Assembly: GCA_010909165.1 (NCBI GenBank)
Contig: VJWM01000025.1
Coordinates: forward strand, 1,302,001 to 1,366,000
Direction: 5' to 3'
Length of the DNA stretch: 64,000 nt
Source: Anthoceros angustus
Lineage: Eukaryota; Streptophyta; Anthocerotopsida; Anthocerotales; Anthocerotaceae
Notes under the pieces: model-generated
What the model was told of the DNA's origin: nothing
What the model saw: the letters and a program-made list of their open reading frames with translations, nothing else
The model's database searches: none
Part shown: positions 20,274-32,088 of the stretch, piece after piece
Layout of the letters: each line of letters begins with the position of its first letter
Position numbering within the stretch: the stretch's first letter is position 1
Position numbers and translations under genes: made by a program

Positions 20274-22241
20274 GGCTTCCACAGTTCTCAGGCTTCGAGG
20301 ACCAATTCAGTGGTAGACCAAAGAGTGCTCAGCCTGGGATGACTGAGGAGATGGCCAGACTGATGTGGGAATGCCAGAAGCATGCTTGCAGGTCGTGGAG
20401 CTCTATGGGTGCATACAAGTGGTGACATTAATGGTACCCACCAACTGTCCGCGGGCCTGGACATCTACCAACTTGCTTTGGATCACTCCAGGACCTGTGC
20501 TGCCGGGTACTTCGCTCTCACTCGCTCCCTTGGCCCCAACATAAAGCTGCTGCGCAGAAACAGTCTGTCATGCTGCTTGCCTTTGCAACGGCTTACTTAA
20601 AGACATGGATGTTGCCGTTCCGATTGCAGTACATGGAAGTGGGCGATTCACGTGGAGCTCTCGGTCTTGCCTAGACCTGGGTGGACTTGGATCTGCCTCA
20701 TACCAAAGTGCTCTGCAGCGAGGCCGATGGATCTCTCTGCATGCGCAGTCTGCTGTCAATGCTCCTCTCTCCAGATGAGTACTAGTACTCTGTACTCAGG
20801 GCGTCATGTAGTGGAGTAAATACATGTACTTACGCAGAATTGATCACAAGGCACATGGACACATGCCACATTAAGTAGCCTCTACCGACGGCCTCCCATA
20901 CATGAACTGGGAGAAACATTGCACATCCGGGAACGACAACGAGGAACGCAACTTTAATTCCCAGCTTCTTCTTTAATTCCCAACTTCTTTTTTCCTTTCA
21001 ATGATTTCCTATTCTGGGGTTTTGTAGCGCCCAATGCAGCACGATGGATGATGGTGAAAAGGTTGTTCTTCAAGGATGTGAAATAGGCTGTGCTTAAATG
21101 TTGTGGTGTGATGGGATGCTGCGACGTGGGTTGTTTTGGAAGTTATGGAATATATCTTTTTATATATATATACATATATATATATATGTTAACTTCAAGT
21201 CTATGATTAAAAATGAAGATAAACTAACCTCAAACCACTGTAGGTGTGGGTGAAGGAGCTTCGTTAAGCTTATTGTTGTGTCTATTGCCTTCCAAAGAAC
21301 GTTCGTTGGGCCAATCTTCTAGACAGCAATGGTAGCTTGTGATGCATCCTCTAGTGTCTATTGGCATCATTGCCACAGGCCAAGGAAATAAGGGATTATT
21401 TCCAACCAGGCATTATTACCAAAGGCCAAGGACTAAATAGTTATATTACCTAAGCTCATACTCTTTCCTTTTATTCCTTATCGAGCAGAGGAGTATGTAG
21501 TAGCAGGATATGGCGCTATATATGTAGCTCAACACTCCAAGCTAAGTGGATTGTATATGTTTATCTAGTAAAGAGGTAGCCATACTTCGTCCCTACACTG
21601 ATTCTTGTCTTTTTTTTGCAATATCTTGGGTTGCATTCCGGTGTAAAGGTCACAGACTTCAAGCCTGATTTTCTGTTCGTGTGCTCTAGGCCTATTGATG
21701 CCAAGAGCCTGCGTACTCACCATGGCATCCGCGCATGGCATCTCTGCTGCAAACTGATTTTCTGTTCGTGGGCTCTAGGCCTATTGATGCCAAGAGCCTA
21801 CGTGCTCACCATGGCATCCGCGCATGGTAGCTCTGTTGTTTTGTAGCACGACAGAGCTTATTAGTCTCTCCTTTTTCTTGCAACTTTTGGTATCTCCCTA
21901 CAATGTCCTCTTGTTGACAGTTCTTCCCATCATCTAGTCTGAATGGGAGTTTTTAAGTTTATTTAATTAAATCTGTTTAATAATATTTTAATATTGAATA
22001 GGATTATTTTCAACAATAGATCTCCATAGCTGTGTTCCGTACGCGATTCACAAGCCTTCAACAACGTTCTTCTGCTATCATAAACTACTTATAGTAGGTA
22101 CTTCTGGAGGATTTGTCTCAGATGAAACAGTTGAGCTCCGTTTTCTCCATGGCTTGTTTGAACTAAATGTAGATTGAGATTCGTTGATACGTCGTCGGCA
22201 AGGCCTTAGGCTGCCGCCATTGTTGGCTGTATGCGTTGCAG
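20274..22241. other. Intergenic 2 kb with simple repeats
   Basis: No gene is recognised. It holds the shared upstream regions of the flanking divergent genes, a (TA)n tract at about 21151-21190 and an 89-bp tandem duplication at 21665-21842. The right half is AT-rich. Confidence 0.6.
21665..21842. repeat. 89-bp tandem duplication
   Basis: Two adjacent copies start at 21665 and 21754 with ctgattttctgttcgtg and share ctctaggcctattgatgcc and caccatggcatccgcgc. They differ at only a few positions. Confidence 0.9.
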
Positions 22242-25200
22242 ATGAAGAGCCACGGAGACGGGCAGGGGGGGAGAGGACGGGGTGGCGTTCGGGGGGAGTG
22301 GCATGGTAAAGGCAAACATCGGGGCAGAGGGAGAAGCGGGCCTGGGGGAAGGGGGCATGAGGCAAGCAGGCGTACCTTCAATGCTGACGATGATCCGAAG
22401 CCATTCACCTTCTCCAGGAACCTTCCTCGACGGTAAGTGGGGCGTGTTTCTGCTTATGCACTGAGCTGGAATTCTGGGAGTCTAATTTGAGTGCGTATGG
22501 GTGTCCTTATAGCTTTCTCTGTGACTTGTTGTCGTCGTCTTCTTTTGCACCAGTGTTCCTGTGGACCAAGAAACCAAGCACTATTTTGTGCAGTTATCTG
22601 ACCTGATTCAAGAGGGGGGCTCTGTTGTGGATCCTGAGGAGAGAGCAATTCTGACGGCCAATGCCTTGGGGGAAGCTAGTGGGAAGGAGCTACAGCTGGC
22701 CTGCGACGTTACGTGCAGTCGAGTGCTGGAGAATCTTCTGGCTGCTGCTGATTTGGAACATCTGTTGGTCTTCCTTCGGGGCTGCAGCCCTAGTTTCGCG
22801 TCCATCGCCACACATTTTGCCGGCTCGCATGTGGCGGATGCTGTTTTGGGAGCTCTTATTCGCATGGTGCGAGGTGGTATCATTTCTGGCGAAGGGTACA
22901 GAGCTGTAGAATCTGCCCTTGGACCTGTGTGTGAGGTATTAGTTTTTTGCATCGATGTCTTATCCTCGTGCCCAAGTCCACATGCTGCTTAATTGAACGG
23001 TTTTGTGTCTCGCTCAGGTGATCGAAGGAGCTTTACTGGATGTGATATGCAGCAGATATGGATCACATGTGTACCGCAATCTCCTGGCATTATGCAGTGG
23101 AGTTGCACTTGAAGCTGCTAGTCAGGGCTCAGCAGTGGCTGTCGAAAAGCTTGAATCTAGACTTGTTCAGGCATACAAAGCTGCGGTGGCACCTCCGAAG
23201 TATGTGTTCCCGACACTAATTGGTTCCCTGGTTGATGGAATCTTGGGGCTGGCGACTGAGGATATCAAGAGGCTTCTTGCTGACTCTGCTGCTGTGCCTG
23301 TCTTACAGGTGTGTGGCGAGACTATATTCTTTGTAGTTGCTACCTTCAACCAGGCTGTACTTCTGTTGTTTTCATACTTATTTCATCTGGTTGCAGGCTG
23401 TGCTGAATGTTCTGGATGGAGATAGTTCTGCTATCACGCAAATAGTTGCAATGCTCCTAGAGTGTGGTCTGGAAAACGTTGGTCATGAGGGAAGGGTCCT
23501 GGAGGCTGCTTCAGTTCCCACAGTCTTGGAAAGCATGAAAGGTTTCTACAGCAGCCATTTATTTGAGGTGATGCTCGTTTTGTAGTGAATTCTGTCTCTT
23601 GAACTAACATTGTGGGAGCAGTCATATTCAACTAACAGTTCGTTGTATGTTTCCTTTAGACTATGCTGCAAGTGGTGCCAGACTCTTTGTTCCTTGAGAT
23701 GTTTGAGAGGTTCTTTAAGCAGCATCTTCTAGAGCTTTCACGCCACAAGTCTGCAAACTTTGTCGTTCAATCTTTGATTTCTTCTGCCCGGCATGAGGAC
23801 CAGGTGCAATCAACAGTTTTGCTTGCAAATGGCCTTAGCTTTGAAAATAGTTATGGCTCAACAGCACTTACCTGGAACGTGAGACTGTAGGTAAATGCCA
23901 TTGTTGATGAGCTCCAGGGAGACTTTTTGGATCTAATCAAAGAACAAAGAGCTGGTGTCATAGCTGTGCTTGTTGCGGCATGTGGTCGTTTCCGCACTCG
24001 CCAGCATGAGGTACTGTCTGGCATTCTTTGCAAGTATCATTTTGCTTGGCCAACTTGGTGGTTCACTCACTGAAGTGCTTACCATCAAGTCCATCTCCTC
24101 CTTTTACAGGTTTGTCAAATCCTGGCCCATGCTGTTAATGGGGAAACGAGTGATCCCACTGGTTTGGTGTCACGCTTTCTATGTTTGGAAAGCGTCTGTA
24201 GCCCACGGGAGGATCATTCTGCACAGCCTACACCGGGAGCAAGGGGTTCAGTGATTGGGAGTACGATACTTCAGATAATATTGGGGTTTCGTCAGGTGAG
24301 ATTATAACTGCTATTGAGTGCTGTTTGTGGATTCTGACAACTTTTGACGCTAACCATGTATGCTCGCCTTGAGCTGAATTTTGGTGCTCTTGAATCTTTG
24401 TTTCCCATCTCTCTTCTCTGGAGCTGCTATCTTATGTGAGCCGCTGCTATCTTATGGTTGACTGTGCAGGAGCACAGTCAACCTTTCTTAAAAAGCATGC
24501 TGGCTATGACAGCTGCTGATGCTGTTGACATGGTGAAGGACAGACTTGGTTCTCATGTGGTCGAGGCTTTCTTAGAGTCTTCGGCACCCTCAAAACTAAA
24601 ACGTCGTTTTATTGCAAAGTGGGCCCCCAACCTCCAGATTTTTATGGCTTCAGCATTGTAGGATGCTCAACTTTCCCATGGCCATTGAGCTGTGTGTGTG
24701 CTCACTCGTGAATATCTTGCAGGCTTAAAGGGCAGTTTGCAGACCTGGCTATGCTACAAGCTTCCTCCTACGCTGTTCTGAAATGTTTTGACAAAGCAAA
24801 TATCAAGCTGAAGGAAGCAATAGTAACCGAATTGGCTCGAGTGCAGGCTGGGCTGTCTAAGACCAAGCGTGGGCCATATCTGCTTAAAAAATTGGACGTT
24901 GCAATGTGGGTATTTGAGATACAAATAACCTTCTCGCTGATCCTTTGATTGGTTGTGCTTAATCTGCTACAATTTCCCAGCTCTGGGATCCTGGGTCATG
25001 AGTTTGGTGTCTGATCCTTGATGCTGCTTTGTGGTGGAGAAGATTTTCCAGAGCTCCTGAGCTATGGAAGTCAAGGCAGGCAGCAAAAGAACAAACGCGA
25101 GCAGCATTTGCAGAGCTTGTCGGTGAAGAAATTGGCGAGGAGGAGACTAACTCCGGGCATGAAGTCTCTGGTACACTTGAAAAGATCGAGGGTGGAATGG

Positions 25201-25472
25201 CAAATTCTGGGACAACTGTGTCAGCAACCGGGAAGAACCTGCAAAATGGGGCTGCTCATCATGAAAGGAAGGGTGGAAGAAAACCGAAACGCCTCAAGAA
25301 GAAGGAATCAGCGGCTCTGCTGGCAAGTGTTGTAAAGGATAACCAAGCAGGTGATGCTTTACCAGATGCGCTGAAGAAGAAGAAGAAGAAGAAAAGGAAA
25401 AGGGAAAGCAGTGGCGAAACAGGCCTGATCGCAGGCAAAAGGAGCAATAGAACACAAATGGTGTTTTCCTAA
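22242..25472 (+). CDS. NOP9: Nucleolar pumilio-repeat protein NOP9 / APUM23, ten exons
   Basis: Exons: 22242-22432, 22554-22935, 23018-23308, 23397-23567, 23660-23803, 23891-24010, 24110-24295, 24470-24657, 24723-24905, and 25040 (or 25043)-25472; all phases agree and give about 762 aa. NOP9 is an 11-PUF-repeat RNA-binding protein needed for 18S rRNA maturation; the Arabidopsis form is APUM23. Seen here: a Gly/Arg-rich N-terminus (GGRGRGGVRGEW), then VPVDQETKHYFVQL, PUF-like repeats such as SRYGSHVYRNLL, SHLFETMLQVVPD, LGSHVVEAFLES and LSKTKRGPYLLKKLD, and a Lys-run C-terminus (KKKKKKKRKRESS) fitting a nucleolar signal. All introns are 65-175 bp. ATG 22242 is chosen because the frame upstream starts only with a TTG. 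Confidence 0.93.
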
Positions 25473-25651
25473 TGAGTCTTGACATAATGACTCAGCTGTT
25501 TTTGTAGTCGTGCACAACCTCAAAGGGGAGATAACCCCTTGATCTGGCAGGAGCTCGATGTTTGCCAGCGCGGCCCTTGTACCATGGTGGAAGAGTTGAG
25601 AACGGTGATAATATTAATTTTCAGCTTCGCTTCAATGTTCACTTGCGTCAT

Positions 25652-26581
25652 TCACCTCCCAGACCATCCTTGTTCAGCTTGCACCTTCACATATTCTGCG
25701 ATTGCTCTTATATCAACTTCGCTCAACCGGGGTCCAAAAGTGCATTGGCCCCGTGGTGTGCACAGCTCGCCAAAGCCCTGCAATGAGCCAAGACGGTCGA
25801 CGGAAAGTAAATACCAAACGCACCGTAGCAGCAAGAATTCTTCAGAGCCATCTTACCGGCATTCTTCCTTTTCCAGAGTAAGTGATGCTATAGATGTCCT
25901 CCACAGTTTCTATTCCATTCCTGTGAATTCATAGAAGACAACGATTTAGAGGCATGTGAAAGCAGAAATCGGCGACGTCACATTCCAGATTGATCCACTG
26001 ACCTTAATAGATCTTGAGCCAGCAAGGTTGCTCCCTGAGGAGAAAATGTCGACCATGAGATGGTTGCAAGCTACAAAGCAGTCAGTGGGAAAGACACTGT
26101 TGCGGATAACTTACAGGCTGGATGACATTTCCACCTCCAGAATGACAGCCAGCACAGCTTCTGTTGAAAAGAGCCCCTCCTTCCTGAGCAAGAGCCGCTT
26201 CCACTCCTGATGAAGGGAAAATGTGTTAAGTCGGCAAGCACACGGAGGAGGACGGTGACAACAGGCCAGGATGATCTCACCACTGAGACTGGCAGCAGAG
26301 ACGATGGCTGAAGCTCCAATGGCCAGCAGGACTTGCATACTTGACGAGGCTGAAGTGTGTGTGGGGCAGTGCTGCTTGCCATCCTCACAATACGTTCCAC
26401 CTTTTCCGGTTGTACTGCTCCCCTCTCCAAGGCTGGCTTGAACAGACCCGCTCTGGACGCAACCATGCACGCTGCGGGGGACCGTGTAGGCACGTTCAGC
26501 TCGCACATTGTGGATTCCAGCTCTTCTCCCCAGACAGCATGCTCCAGAACCGGGAAGGGTGACGGCTCCCAGAGTCGCCAT
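25652..26581 (-). CDS. Cytochrome c6A, thylakoid lumen
   Basis: Five exons: 26581-26281, 26206-26115, 26034-26003, 25920-25857, 25777-25652; introns 74-82 bp; 204 aa. Residues 1-107 form a bipartite transit peptide, with a hydrophobic stretch VLLAIGASAIVSAASLS and a likely lumen cleavage after ALA107. The mature part carries CAGCH (Cys118, Cys121, His122) for haem attachment, Met162 as probable axial ligand, and the c6A-specific loop with two cysteines, CTPRGQC (Cys169 and Cys175), before TFGPRL. C6A is a low-potential lumenal relative of algal cytochrome c6; its role (redox sensing or disulphide chemistry rather than routine electron carriage to PSI) is not settled. Exon phases all agree. 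The stop follows AEQGWSGR. Coding evidence is strong although no exon exceeds 301 nt. Confidence 0.95.
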
Positions 26582-26659
26582 GACGGTTTGAGAGCTGCAT
26601 CGCACTAGTGTCTTTGTTTATATGAAGAAGCCTTTCACTTTTGAGGGACCTTGGAGAGG

Positions 26660-27055
26660 ATGGTGCTTGACGAGGAGACGGAGGGAGGCTGCCTCGGGGG
26701 ATGGCATGATTCCATACCCACTGATTGCAGCTGTCTGGATTCAGGACGCAGCCGGAAGCGGCAGTGGGACTGGTGCAAATTGCAGCAGTACTGCATAGCA
26801 ACTGTCATCCTGTGCTTCGTCGTTTGGGTAATGAGCTCCTCTCGTGTGATGTTGAACCGGACGGCATGTTCTCTTGGCAGTGTGATGCAACCCAACGCCT
26901 TTGCTTGCTGCAGGTTTGCTATTTGGCTCTCACAAGCAACGACTGATAACCAATCTGAGCTGAAGTCGTCCATCCGTAGCCAGGGACGTGGCGAGCAGGT
27001 TCCTACATGTGAGCAGGTTTCTACATGGATCCAAGTGCATTGTATTGGGAAATGA
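26660..27055 (+). CDS. Possible small membrane protein, unrecognised
   Basis: An ATG at 26660 opens a 131-codon frame, 78 bp from the divergent c6A start codon. It has a basic stretch SGRSRKRQWDW followed by a hydrophobic segment YCIATVILCFVVW, then a Cys-rich, uncharged tail. A possible donor (TGG|GTAATG) directly after the hydrophobic segment means the tail could be intron. I do not recognise a family. It may be non-coding 5' sequence of c6A. Confidence 0.25.
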   Translation: MVLDEETEGGCLGGWHDSIPTDCSCLDSGRSRKRQWDWCKLQQYCIATVILCFVVWVMSSSRVMLNRTACSLGSVMQPNAFACCRFAIWLSQATTDNQSELKSSIRSQGRGEQVPTCEQVSTWIQVHCIGK

Positions 27056-27499
27056 AGCATCCTGCCAGTAGTCAGCTATGCCATATGTTCAAGTGGTCAC
27101 CTTGTGACACTCTAATGTCTTGTCATGTCTAGGCACACATCACCTACCATGTTTCCAACAGAGTGTGTACAATCGTCCCAGTAGAAGTGAACAGTTCAAC
27201 CAATCAGTCCTGCAGGAGGAGCTTTGACTGCCTTGGTGCTGAGATTGCGGACGCAGGTGTCCTTGCTACGGCCAATAGATATGGAGGCTGTCATCTTCTA
27301 CCTGGCCCACTGGAGCCAGGCTTGGGGATCAAGCCGTGAGTCCTTCGATTCAGCAGGTCATGGGTTACCTGGCCCGTTTTCCTTAAAGCACACAGGGTGA
27401 CAGGTCCCATTTTGCAACAAGCTTTCAGGAGCCGACAAGGAAAAGGTCTTGGGACAGTGCTCTTGGAAGAGCTCCGCTGGTCTGTTCTGAAGGTATGAG
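27056..27499. other. Intergenic, presumed promoter of the WW2 PPR gene
   Basis: No gene is seen. I looked for the first half of the PDF motif that the downstream PPR protein lacks and did not find it in any frame. Confidence 0.5.
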
Positions 27500-30484
27500 A
27501 TGCTGGAAGCATCGAGGGGCAGCAGCGTGGCAATCAACTCAGCCCGTTCAAGGGAGGGTCTGGCTGGGAAAGGTGGGCGCCAGGAGGTCCTCTGGCCAGA
27601 CAACGCCTACAAGCCTGCTTGCGCGGATGGGCACTTGGCTGCTCTGAATGTGCAAGTGGGTCGTGTACCGGATGATAGTGGCCCTCGCAGGTCTGCAGGA
27701 TACGGAAAGTGGTTGACCGCTGAAACTGTGAGCCAACTATGTGAGCGAGGACTGCTCACAGAGGCTGTCGAGACTCTGGGTTTTCTGGTGCAGGCAGACC
27801 GTCGTATTTCTCAGTCTCTTCTTTATGGTGTGTTAAAAGAATGTCTGGTCCAGAAGAATCTCATCCTGGGCCGCCGTGTACACGCTCTCACAGTGAAAGG
27901 GGGTTATGCTTCGGACACGTTCTTGTGTAACCACATCCTGCGAATGTATGCTTCTCATGCCAGGTTGCAAGAAGCCATAGATGTGTTTACTTTGGTTACC
28001 ACGCCAGATGCCTTCATCTGGTCTTCCATAATCTCTGCACATGTTAAGCACGGGCTAGATAAGGAGGCCATACAACTGTACCATCAGATGCGCAGGTCAA
28101 ATGTGAAGCCGGATGGCCATGTGTTTGTAGCAGCACTTCAGGCTTGTGCGAGGGGAGCGGACTTAAAAACTGGACAGCAGGTGCATGCTGATGTGTTGGC
28201 CAGTGGGGTTGAGCCTGATTTGTTTGTTTGTAGTTGTCTGGTGGACATGTACGCAAAATGCAGCAACTTGGAAGATGCTCAGAGAGTGTTTGATGGGCTT
28301 GGTGAGAAAGATGCGGTGTTGTGGAATGCCATGATGGCGGGTTATTCCCAGCAGGGCATGGGGCACGAAGCGCTTCGTCTTTATAGTGCTATGCAAGAAG
28401 AAGGCATTGCTACACCTACTCCTGTGACATTTGTATGCCTCCTACAGGCATGTGCAAATGTGGGTACTCCAAGCTTGGACCAGGGCAAGCAGCTGCATGC
28501 ACAAATTAGAGAACAAGGACTTGAAGCTGATTTGCTCATAACCAACAGTTTGGTAAGCATGTACGCAAAGTGTGGCAGCTTGGAAGACGCTCAAAGATTG
28601 TTTGACAGAATTTGTCACAAAGATCTGGTGACATGGAATGCCTTGATTGCAGGATATTCCCAGGAGGGGATGGTGGAGAACGCCCTTGGTCTTTACTGGG
28701 CCATGCAAGAAGAAGGCAATGTGGCACCCGATTCTGTGACATTTGTGTGTGTCTTGCAGGCATGTGCAAGTGTTGGCGCCCCCGCTTTGGAGAGGGGGAA
28801 GCAGCTTCATGCACAAATCAGAGAACGACGACTTCAAGCTGACGAGTTTGTAGCCAGCAGCCTGGTCAACATGTATGCAAAGTGTGGCAGGCTAGAGGAT
28901 GCTCAGGACGTCTTCGACGGACTTTTTCAGAAAACTTTGGTGACATGGAATGCCATGATATGTGGATATTCTCAGCATGGCATGGGTGAGCAAGCTCTTC
29001 ATCTCTACAGTGCCCTGCAAGAAGGCGGCACTGCTGTGCCTGATTCTGTGACATTTGTGTCTCTCCTGCAGGCATGTGCAAGTGTGGGCACCTCGGCTTT
29101 AAAGAAGGGGAGAGAGATCCATGCACAGATACAAGAGCAAACACTTACAATTGATGGTGTTTTAGGCTGCAGCCTGGTAAACATGTATGCAAAGTGTGGT
29201 AGCCTGGAAGCTGCTCAGACTGTGTTTGACGGGCTTCCTCAGAAAGATTTGGTGATGTGGAATGCCATGATTGCAGGATATTCCCAGACGGGCATGGGCC
29301 AAGAAGCTCTTCATCTTTACAGCACCATGCGAGATGAAGGCATTGTGGCACCAGGTTCTGTGACATTTGTGTCCCTCTTGCAGGCATGTGCAAATGTAGG
29401 CACCCTAGCTTTGGAGACGGGGAAGCAGCTTCATGCAGAGATAGAAGAAGCAGGGCTGCAGGCTGACGTGGTTGTAGCCAATAGCTTGGTGAACATGTAT
29501 GCAAAGTGTGGCAGCTTAGAAGATGCTCAACGAGTGTTTGATAGCCTTCCTTGGAAAGATGTGGTAACATGGACTGCTCTAATATCAGGATATGTGCAGG
29601 AAGACATGGGTCAGGAAGCCCTTCTTGTCTATAAGGCTATGCAAGAAGAAGACATGGCTGCACCCGACTCCGTGACATTTGTTTGCCTCCTGCAGGCATG
29701 TGCAAGTGTGGCAGCTTTGCATGTTGGAAGGCAACTACATGCAGATGTTGAACAACAGGGGCGTCAAGCAGATGTGACCGTAGCCAACAGTTTGATAATC
29801 ATGTATGCAAAGTCAGGCAGTATGGTGGATGCTCAGCAGGTGTTTGATGCATTACCTACAAGAAATGCTGTCACCTGGAATGCACTGATCGCAGGCTACA
29901 CCAGTCAAGGGGACAGTGAGGAGGTCTTTGAATTGGTTCTGAGAATGCAAGAGGATGGCATACAACCAGATCGCATCACATTCCTTAGTGTACTCCAGGT
30001 ATGCAGTCATAGAGGTATAGTGAAAAAGGGGCGAGAGTACTTTGAGACTATGAGCAAACATTATGGCCTCACTCCCACTGTGGAGCACTATACATGCATG
30101 GTGGATCTCCTGGGTCGTGCAAATCATCTGGACGAGGCTCTCGCTCTGGCAGCAACAATGCCAATACTGCCTAGTGCTTCAGTTTGGCACGCTCTGTTGT
30201 GTGCGAGTCAAAAGTGGAGCAATGTGGATGTGGGACGGCATGCTTTCGACCGAGCAGTACAGCTGAGCAAGAACGATGCGGCAGCCTATGTGTTGATGTC
30301 GAACATATACACCGGTGCCAAGATGTGGGAGCAGGCGCACGGGATGCAGGCGAGCAGAGCAAGCATTGGGGCATGGAAGCAACCAGGCCAGAGCTGGTGG
30401 ACAGATATGGACGGACGGGTGAATAGTTTTGTGGTCGGCGATAAGAATCGTTTCGAGAGGGAGGAGGAATATATGCAAGGCTGA
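27500..30484 (+). CDS. PLS-class PPR protein, WW-type PG box, truncated C-terminus (gene WW2)
   Basis: Single exon, 994 aa from ATG 27500. The N-terminus keeps only the last third of the PDF motif (QEVLWPDNAYKPACADGHL); the FFLDP, WWDNR and PDF core is gone, and no clear organelle leader is present, so a missing 5' exon is possible. Seven P-L-S triplets, P2-L2-S2 and E1-E2 follow. The PG box KQPGQSWWTD marks the WW subgroup. The protein stops at VVGDKNRFEREEEYMQG, even earlier than its paralogue at 15.3 kb, so it has no deaminase. The two are clearly paralogous (shared HVKHG, LEKG/LDQG L-motif extensions, AKSGSMV). The expected role is organelle RNA binding, probably an editing-site selector working with a separate DYW protein. 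Confidence 0.88.
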   Translation: MLEASRGSSVAINSARSREGLAGKGGRQEVLWPDNAYKPACADGHLAALNVQVGRVPDDSGPRRSAGYGKWLTAETVSQLCERGLLTEAVETLGFLVQADRRISQSLLYGVLKECLVQKNLILGRRVHALTVKGGYASDTFLCNHILRMYASHARLQEAIDVFTLVTTPDAFIWSSIISAHVKHGLDKEAIQLYHQMRRSNVKPDGHVFVAALQACARGADLKTGQQVHADVLASGVEPDLFVCSCLVDMYAKCSNLEDAQRVFDGLGEKDAVLWNAMMAGYSQQGMGHEALRLYSAMQEEGIATPTPVTFVCLLQACANVGTPSLDQGKQLHAQIREQGLEADLLITNSLVSMYAKCGSLEDAQRLFDRICHKDLVTWNALIAGYSQEGMVENALGLYWAMQEEGNVAPDSVTFVCVLQACASVGAPALERGKQLHAQIRERRLQADEFVASSLVNMYAKCGRLEDAQDVFDGLFQKTLVTWNAMICGYSQHGMGEQALHLYSALQEGGTAVPDSVTFVSLLQACASVGTSALKKGREIHAQIQEQTLTIDGVLGCSLVNMYAKCGSLEAAQTVFDGLPQKDLVMWNAMIAGYSQTGMGQEALHLYSTMRDEGIVAPGSVTFVSLLQACANVGTLALETGKQLHAEIEEAGLQADVVVANSLVNMYAKCGSLEDAQRVFDSLPWKDVVTWTALISGYVQEDMGQEALLVYKAMQEEDMAAPDSVTFVCLLQACASVAALHVGRQLHADVEQQGRQADVTVANSLIIMYAKSGSMVDAQQVFDALPTRNAVTWNALIAGYTSQGDSEEVFELVLRMQEDGIQPDRITFLSVLQVCSHRGIVKKGREYFETMSKHYGLTPTVEHYTCMVDLLGRANHLDEALALAATMPILPSASVWHALLCASQKWSNVDVGRHAFDRAVQLSKNDAAAYVLMSNIYTGAKMWEQAHGMQASRASIGAWKQPGQSWWTDMDGRVNSFVVGDKNRFEREEEYMQG

Positions 30485-30639
30485 GCAAGCCATGTGGCCT
30501 CTTGTCTTCTGTCCAGTTTCGTGTTGTGGTACCTGGAGCAGTGCGAGCTCACACAAGGTACTTCTAACACTTATTAGCTCCATCAAAGGGCACCATCCAT
30601 CAGCTCATCACCAGGTCTAATGCATTGGCTACCAATCCT

Positions 30640-31380
30640 GACCTTGGTTTCCATCTTCTAGTCGTAGTCTTCGTTCTCCTCCCTATCTGCCTCTCTATGT
30701 CCATTCTCTTTCTTCTCTCTAAGGTGGTGACCTTGGTTTCCATCTCAAAGACGGTCTTCGTTCTCCTCACCATTTGCCCCTTTGTGTCCATTCTCTTTCT
30801 ACCCTCTAAGCTGGTAATCTTCATTCTTCTCACTACGTGCCTCCCTATACCCACTCTGAAGTGGCTTTCTACTCTCTAAGCTGGTAATCTCGCTCGTTTC
30901 ACTACGTGCCTCCATATATCCACTCTAGTCTATGGAATGGTGATCTATGTTCTCCTCACTAGCAGCATCCATATATTTTTTTTTCCTCTTTATCGATATA
31001 TCCACCCTTATTGTCCATTATGGTGTCCACCCTTATTCTCCTCTCCAGGGCCGTACTATCCGACCTCACAATCTACCTCCCTATGTGCACCCTCATTCTC
31101 CTCTCTAGGGCCGTAATATCCCTTACCTCACTATCTACCTCCATATGTACACCCTCATTCTCCTCTCTAGGGCCGTAAAATCTAACCTCATTATCTACCT
31201 CCCTATGTGCACCCTCATTCTCCTTTCTAGGGCTGTAATATCCAACCTCACTATCTACCTTCCTATGTGCACCTTCATTCTCCTCTCTAGTACCGTAAAA
31301 TCCAACCTCACTATCTACCTTCATATGTGCTCCCGCAGTCTCCTCTCGAGGGCCATAATTTATGACCTCAATATGTAGCT
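30640..31380. repeat. 60-bp minisatellite array
   Basis: From 31022 to 31380 at least six units repeat with a period of exactly 60 bp, with core ccctcattctcctctctagg, gccgtaa and ctcactatctacct. Diverged relatives extend left to about 30640. Because 60 is a multiple of three, the minus strand stays open for 83 codons (31324-31073) as 20-residue repeats such as REVDNEVRFYGPREENEG. No gene is supported. Confidence 0.9.
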
Positions 31381-32088
31381 CTCTATACCCACCCTCGTTC
31401 TTATCATACTCTAGGGCTGTAGTAGGGCCGTAATCTTATATCCCGTATCTCCTCAATAGCATATGAGATCTTCCACTATGGGGTAGATAGGTTTAGGGTC
31501 ATCATATTCATCAGGGAACTATCATATACAGTAATCTAGAGCTGTGAGTTTACCTATACATATTTTCAACTTACATATTAAATACCTATAAATTACATGC
31601 AAAATTACACCCACCAAAAAAAGGGTGTTATTGCCATGTATTATATGTAATTAAAATTTTAATTATATGTTCATATGTAATAGATTATTATTTCAACTAG
31701 GAAGTTACTGGTTGAAGTCAGAAAAAAGGAGTAGGTTTTGCAAGATTTGGTTTTACAGGATTAGTTAAACATGGAAGCGCATACGCTAATTCCCGCCATT
31801 TTCATCACAAAGAAAACCAATAGTTGAGGCGACATTCTACGAGAGATGGATCTTGTCTGAATTCGATCTACCTAACTCACAATCACAAGGATTTGCTTAA
31901 GACATATTTGCGGGAACAATTGATCGAGTGGATCCAAGTTTCTGGTCGGATAAATATGGCCCGTCATGTCTGTGCAAGATCGAGAAAAGACATGTGATGT
32001 TGCTGCTCTTTAAAGAGCTAATTTCGTCGGGACACACTGATTCCGTCGAAACAAAAACGAAATTTGTAACTAGCCTAGTGCTAATAAT

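Noticed and set aside
26111-26605. A 164-codon minus-strand ORF resembling a DUF1218 membrane protein.
   Set aside because: Its second half is an out-of-frame reading of cytochrome c6A exon 2; splicing at 26280/26207 restores the haem motif. Only the first 100 codons after ATG 26581 are real.
30485-30854. A continuation of the WW2 PPR protein past its stop.
   Set aside because: No DYW-like residues in any frame; the sequence passes into the minisatellite.
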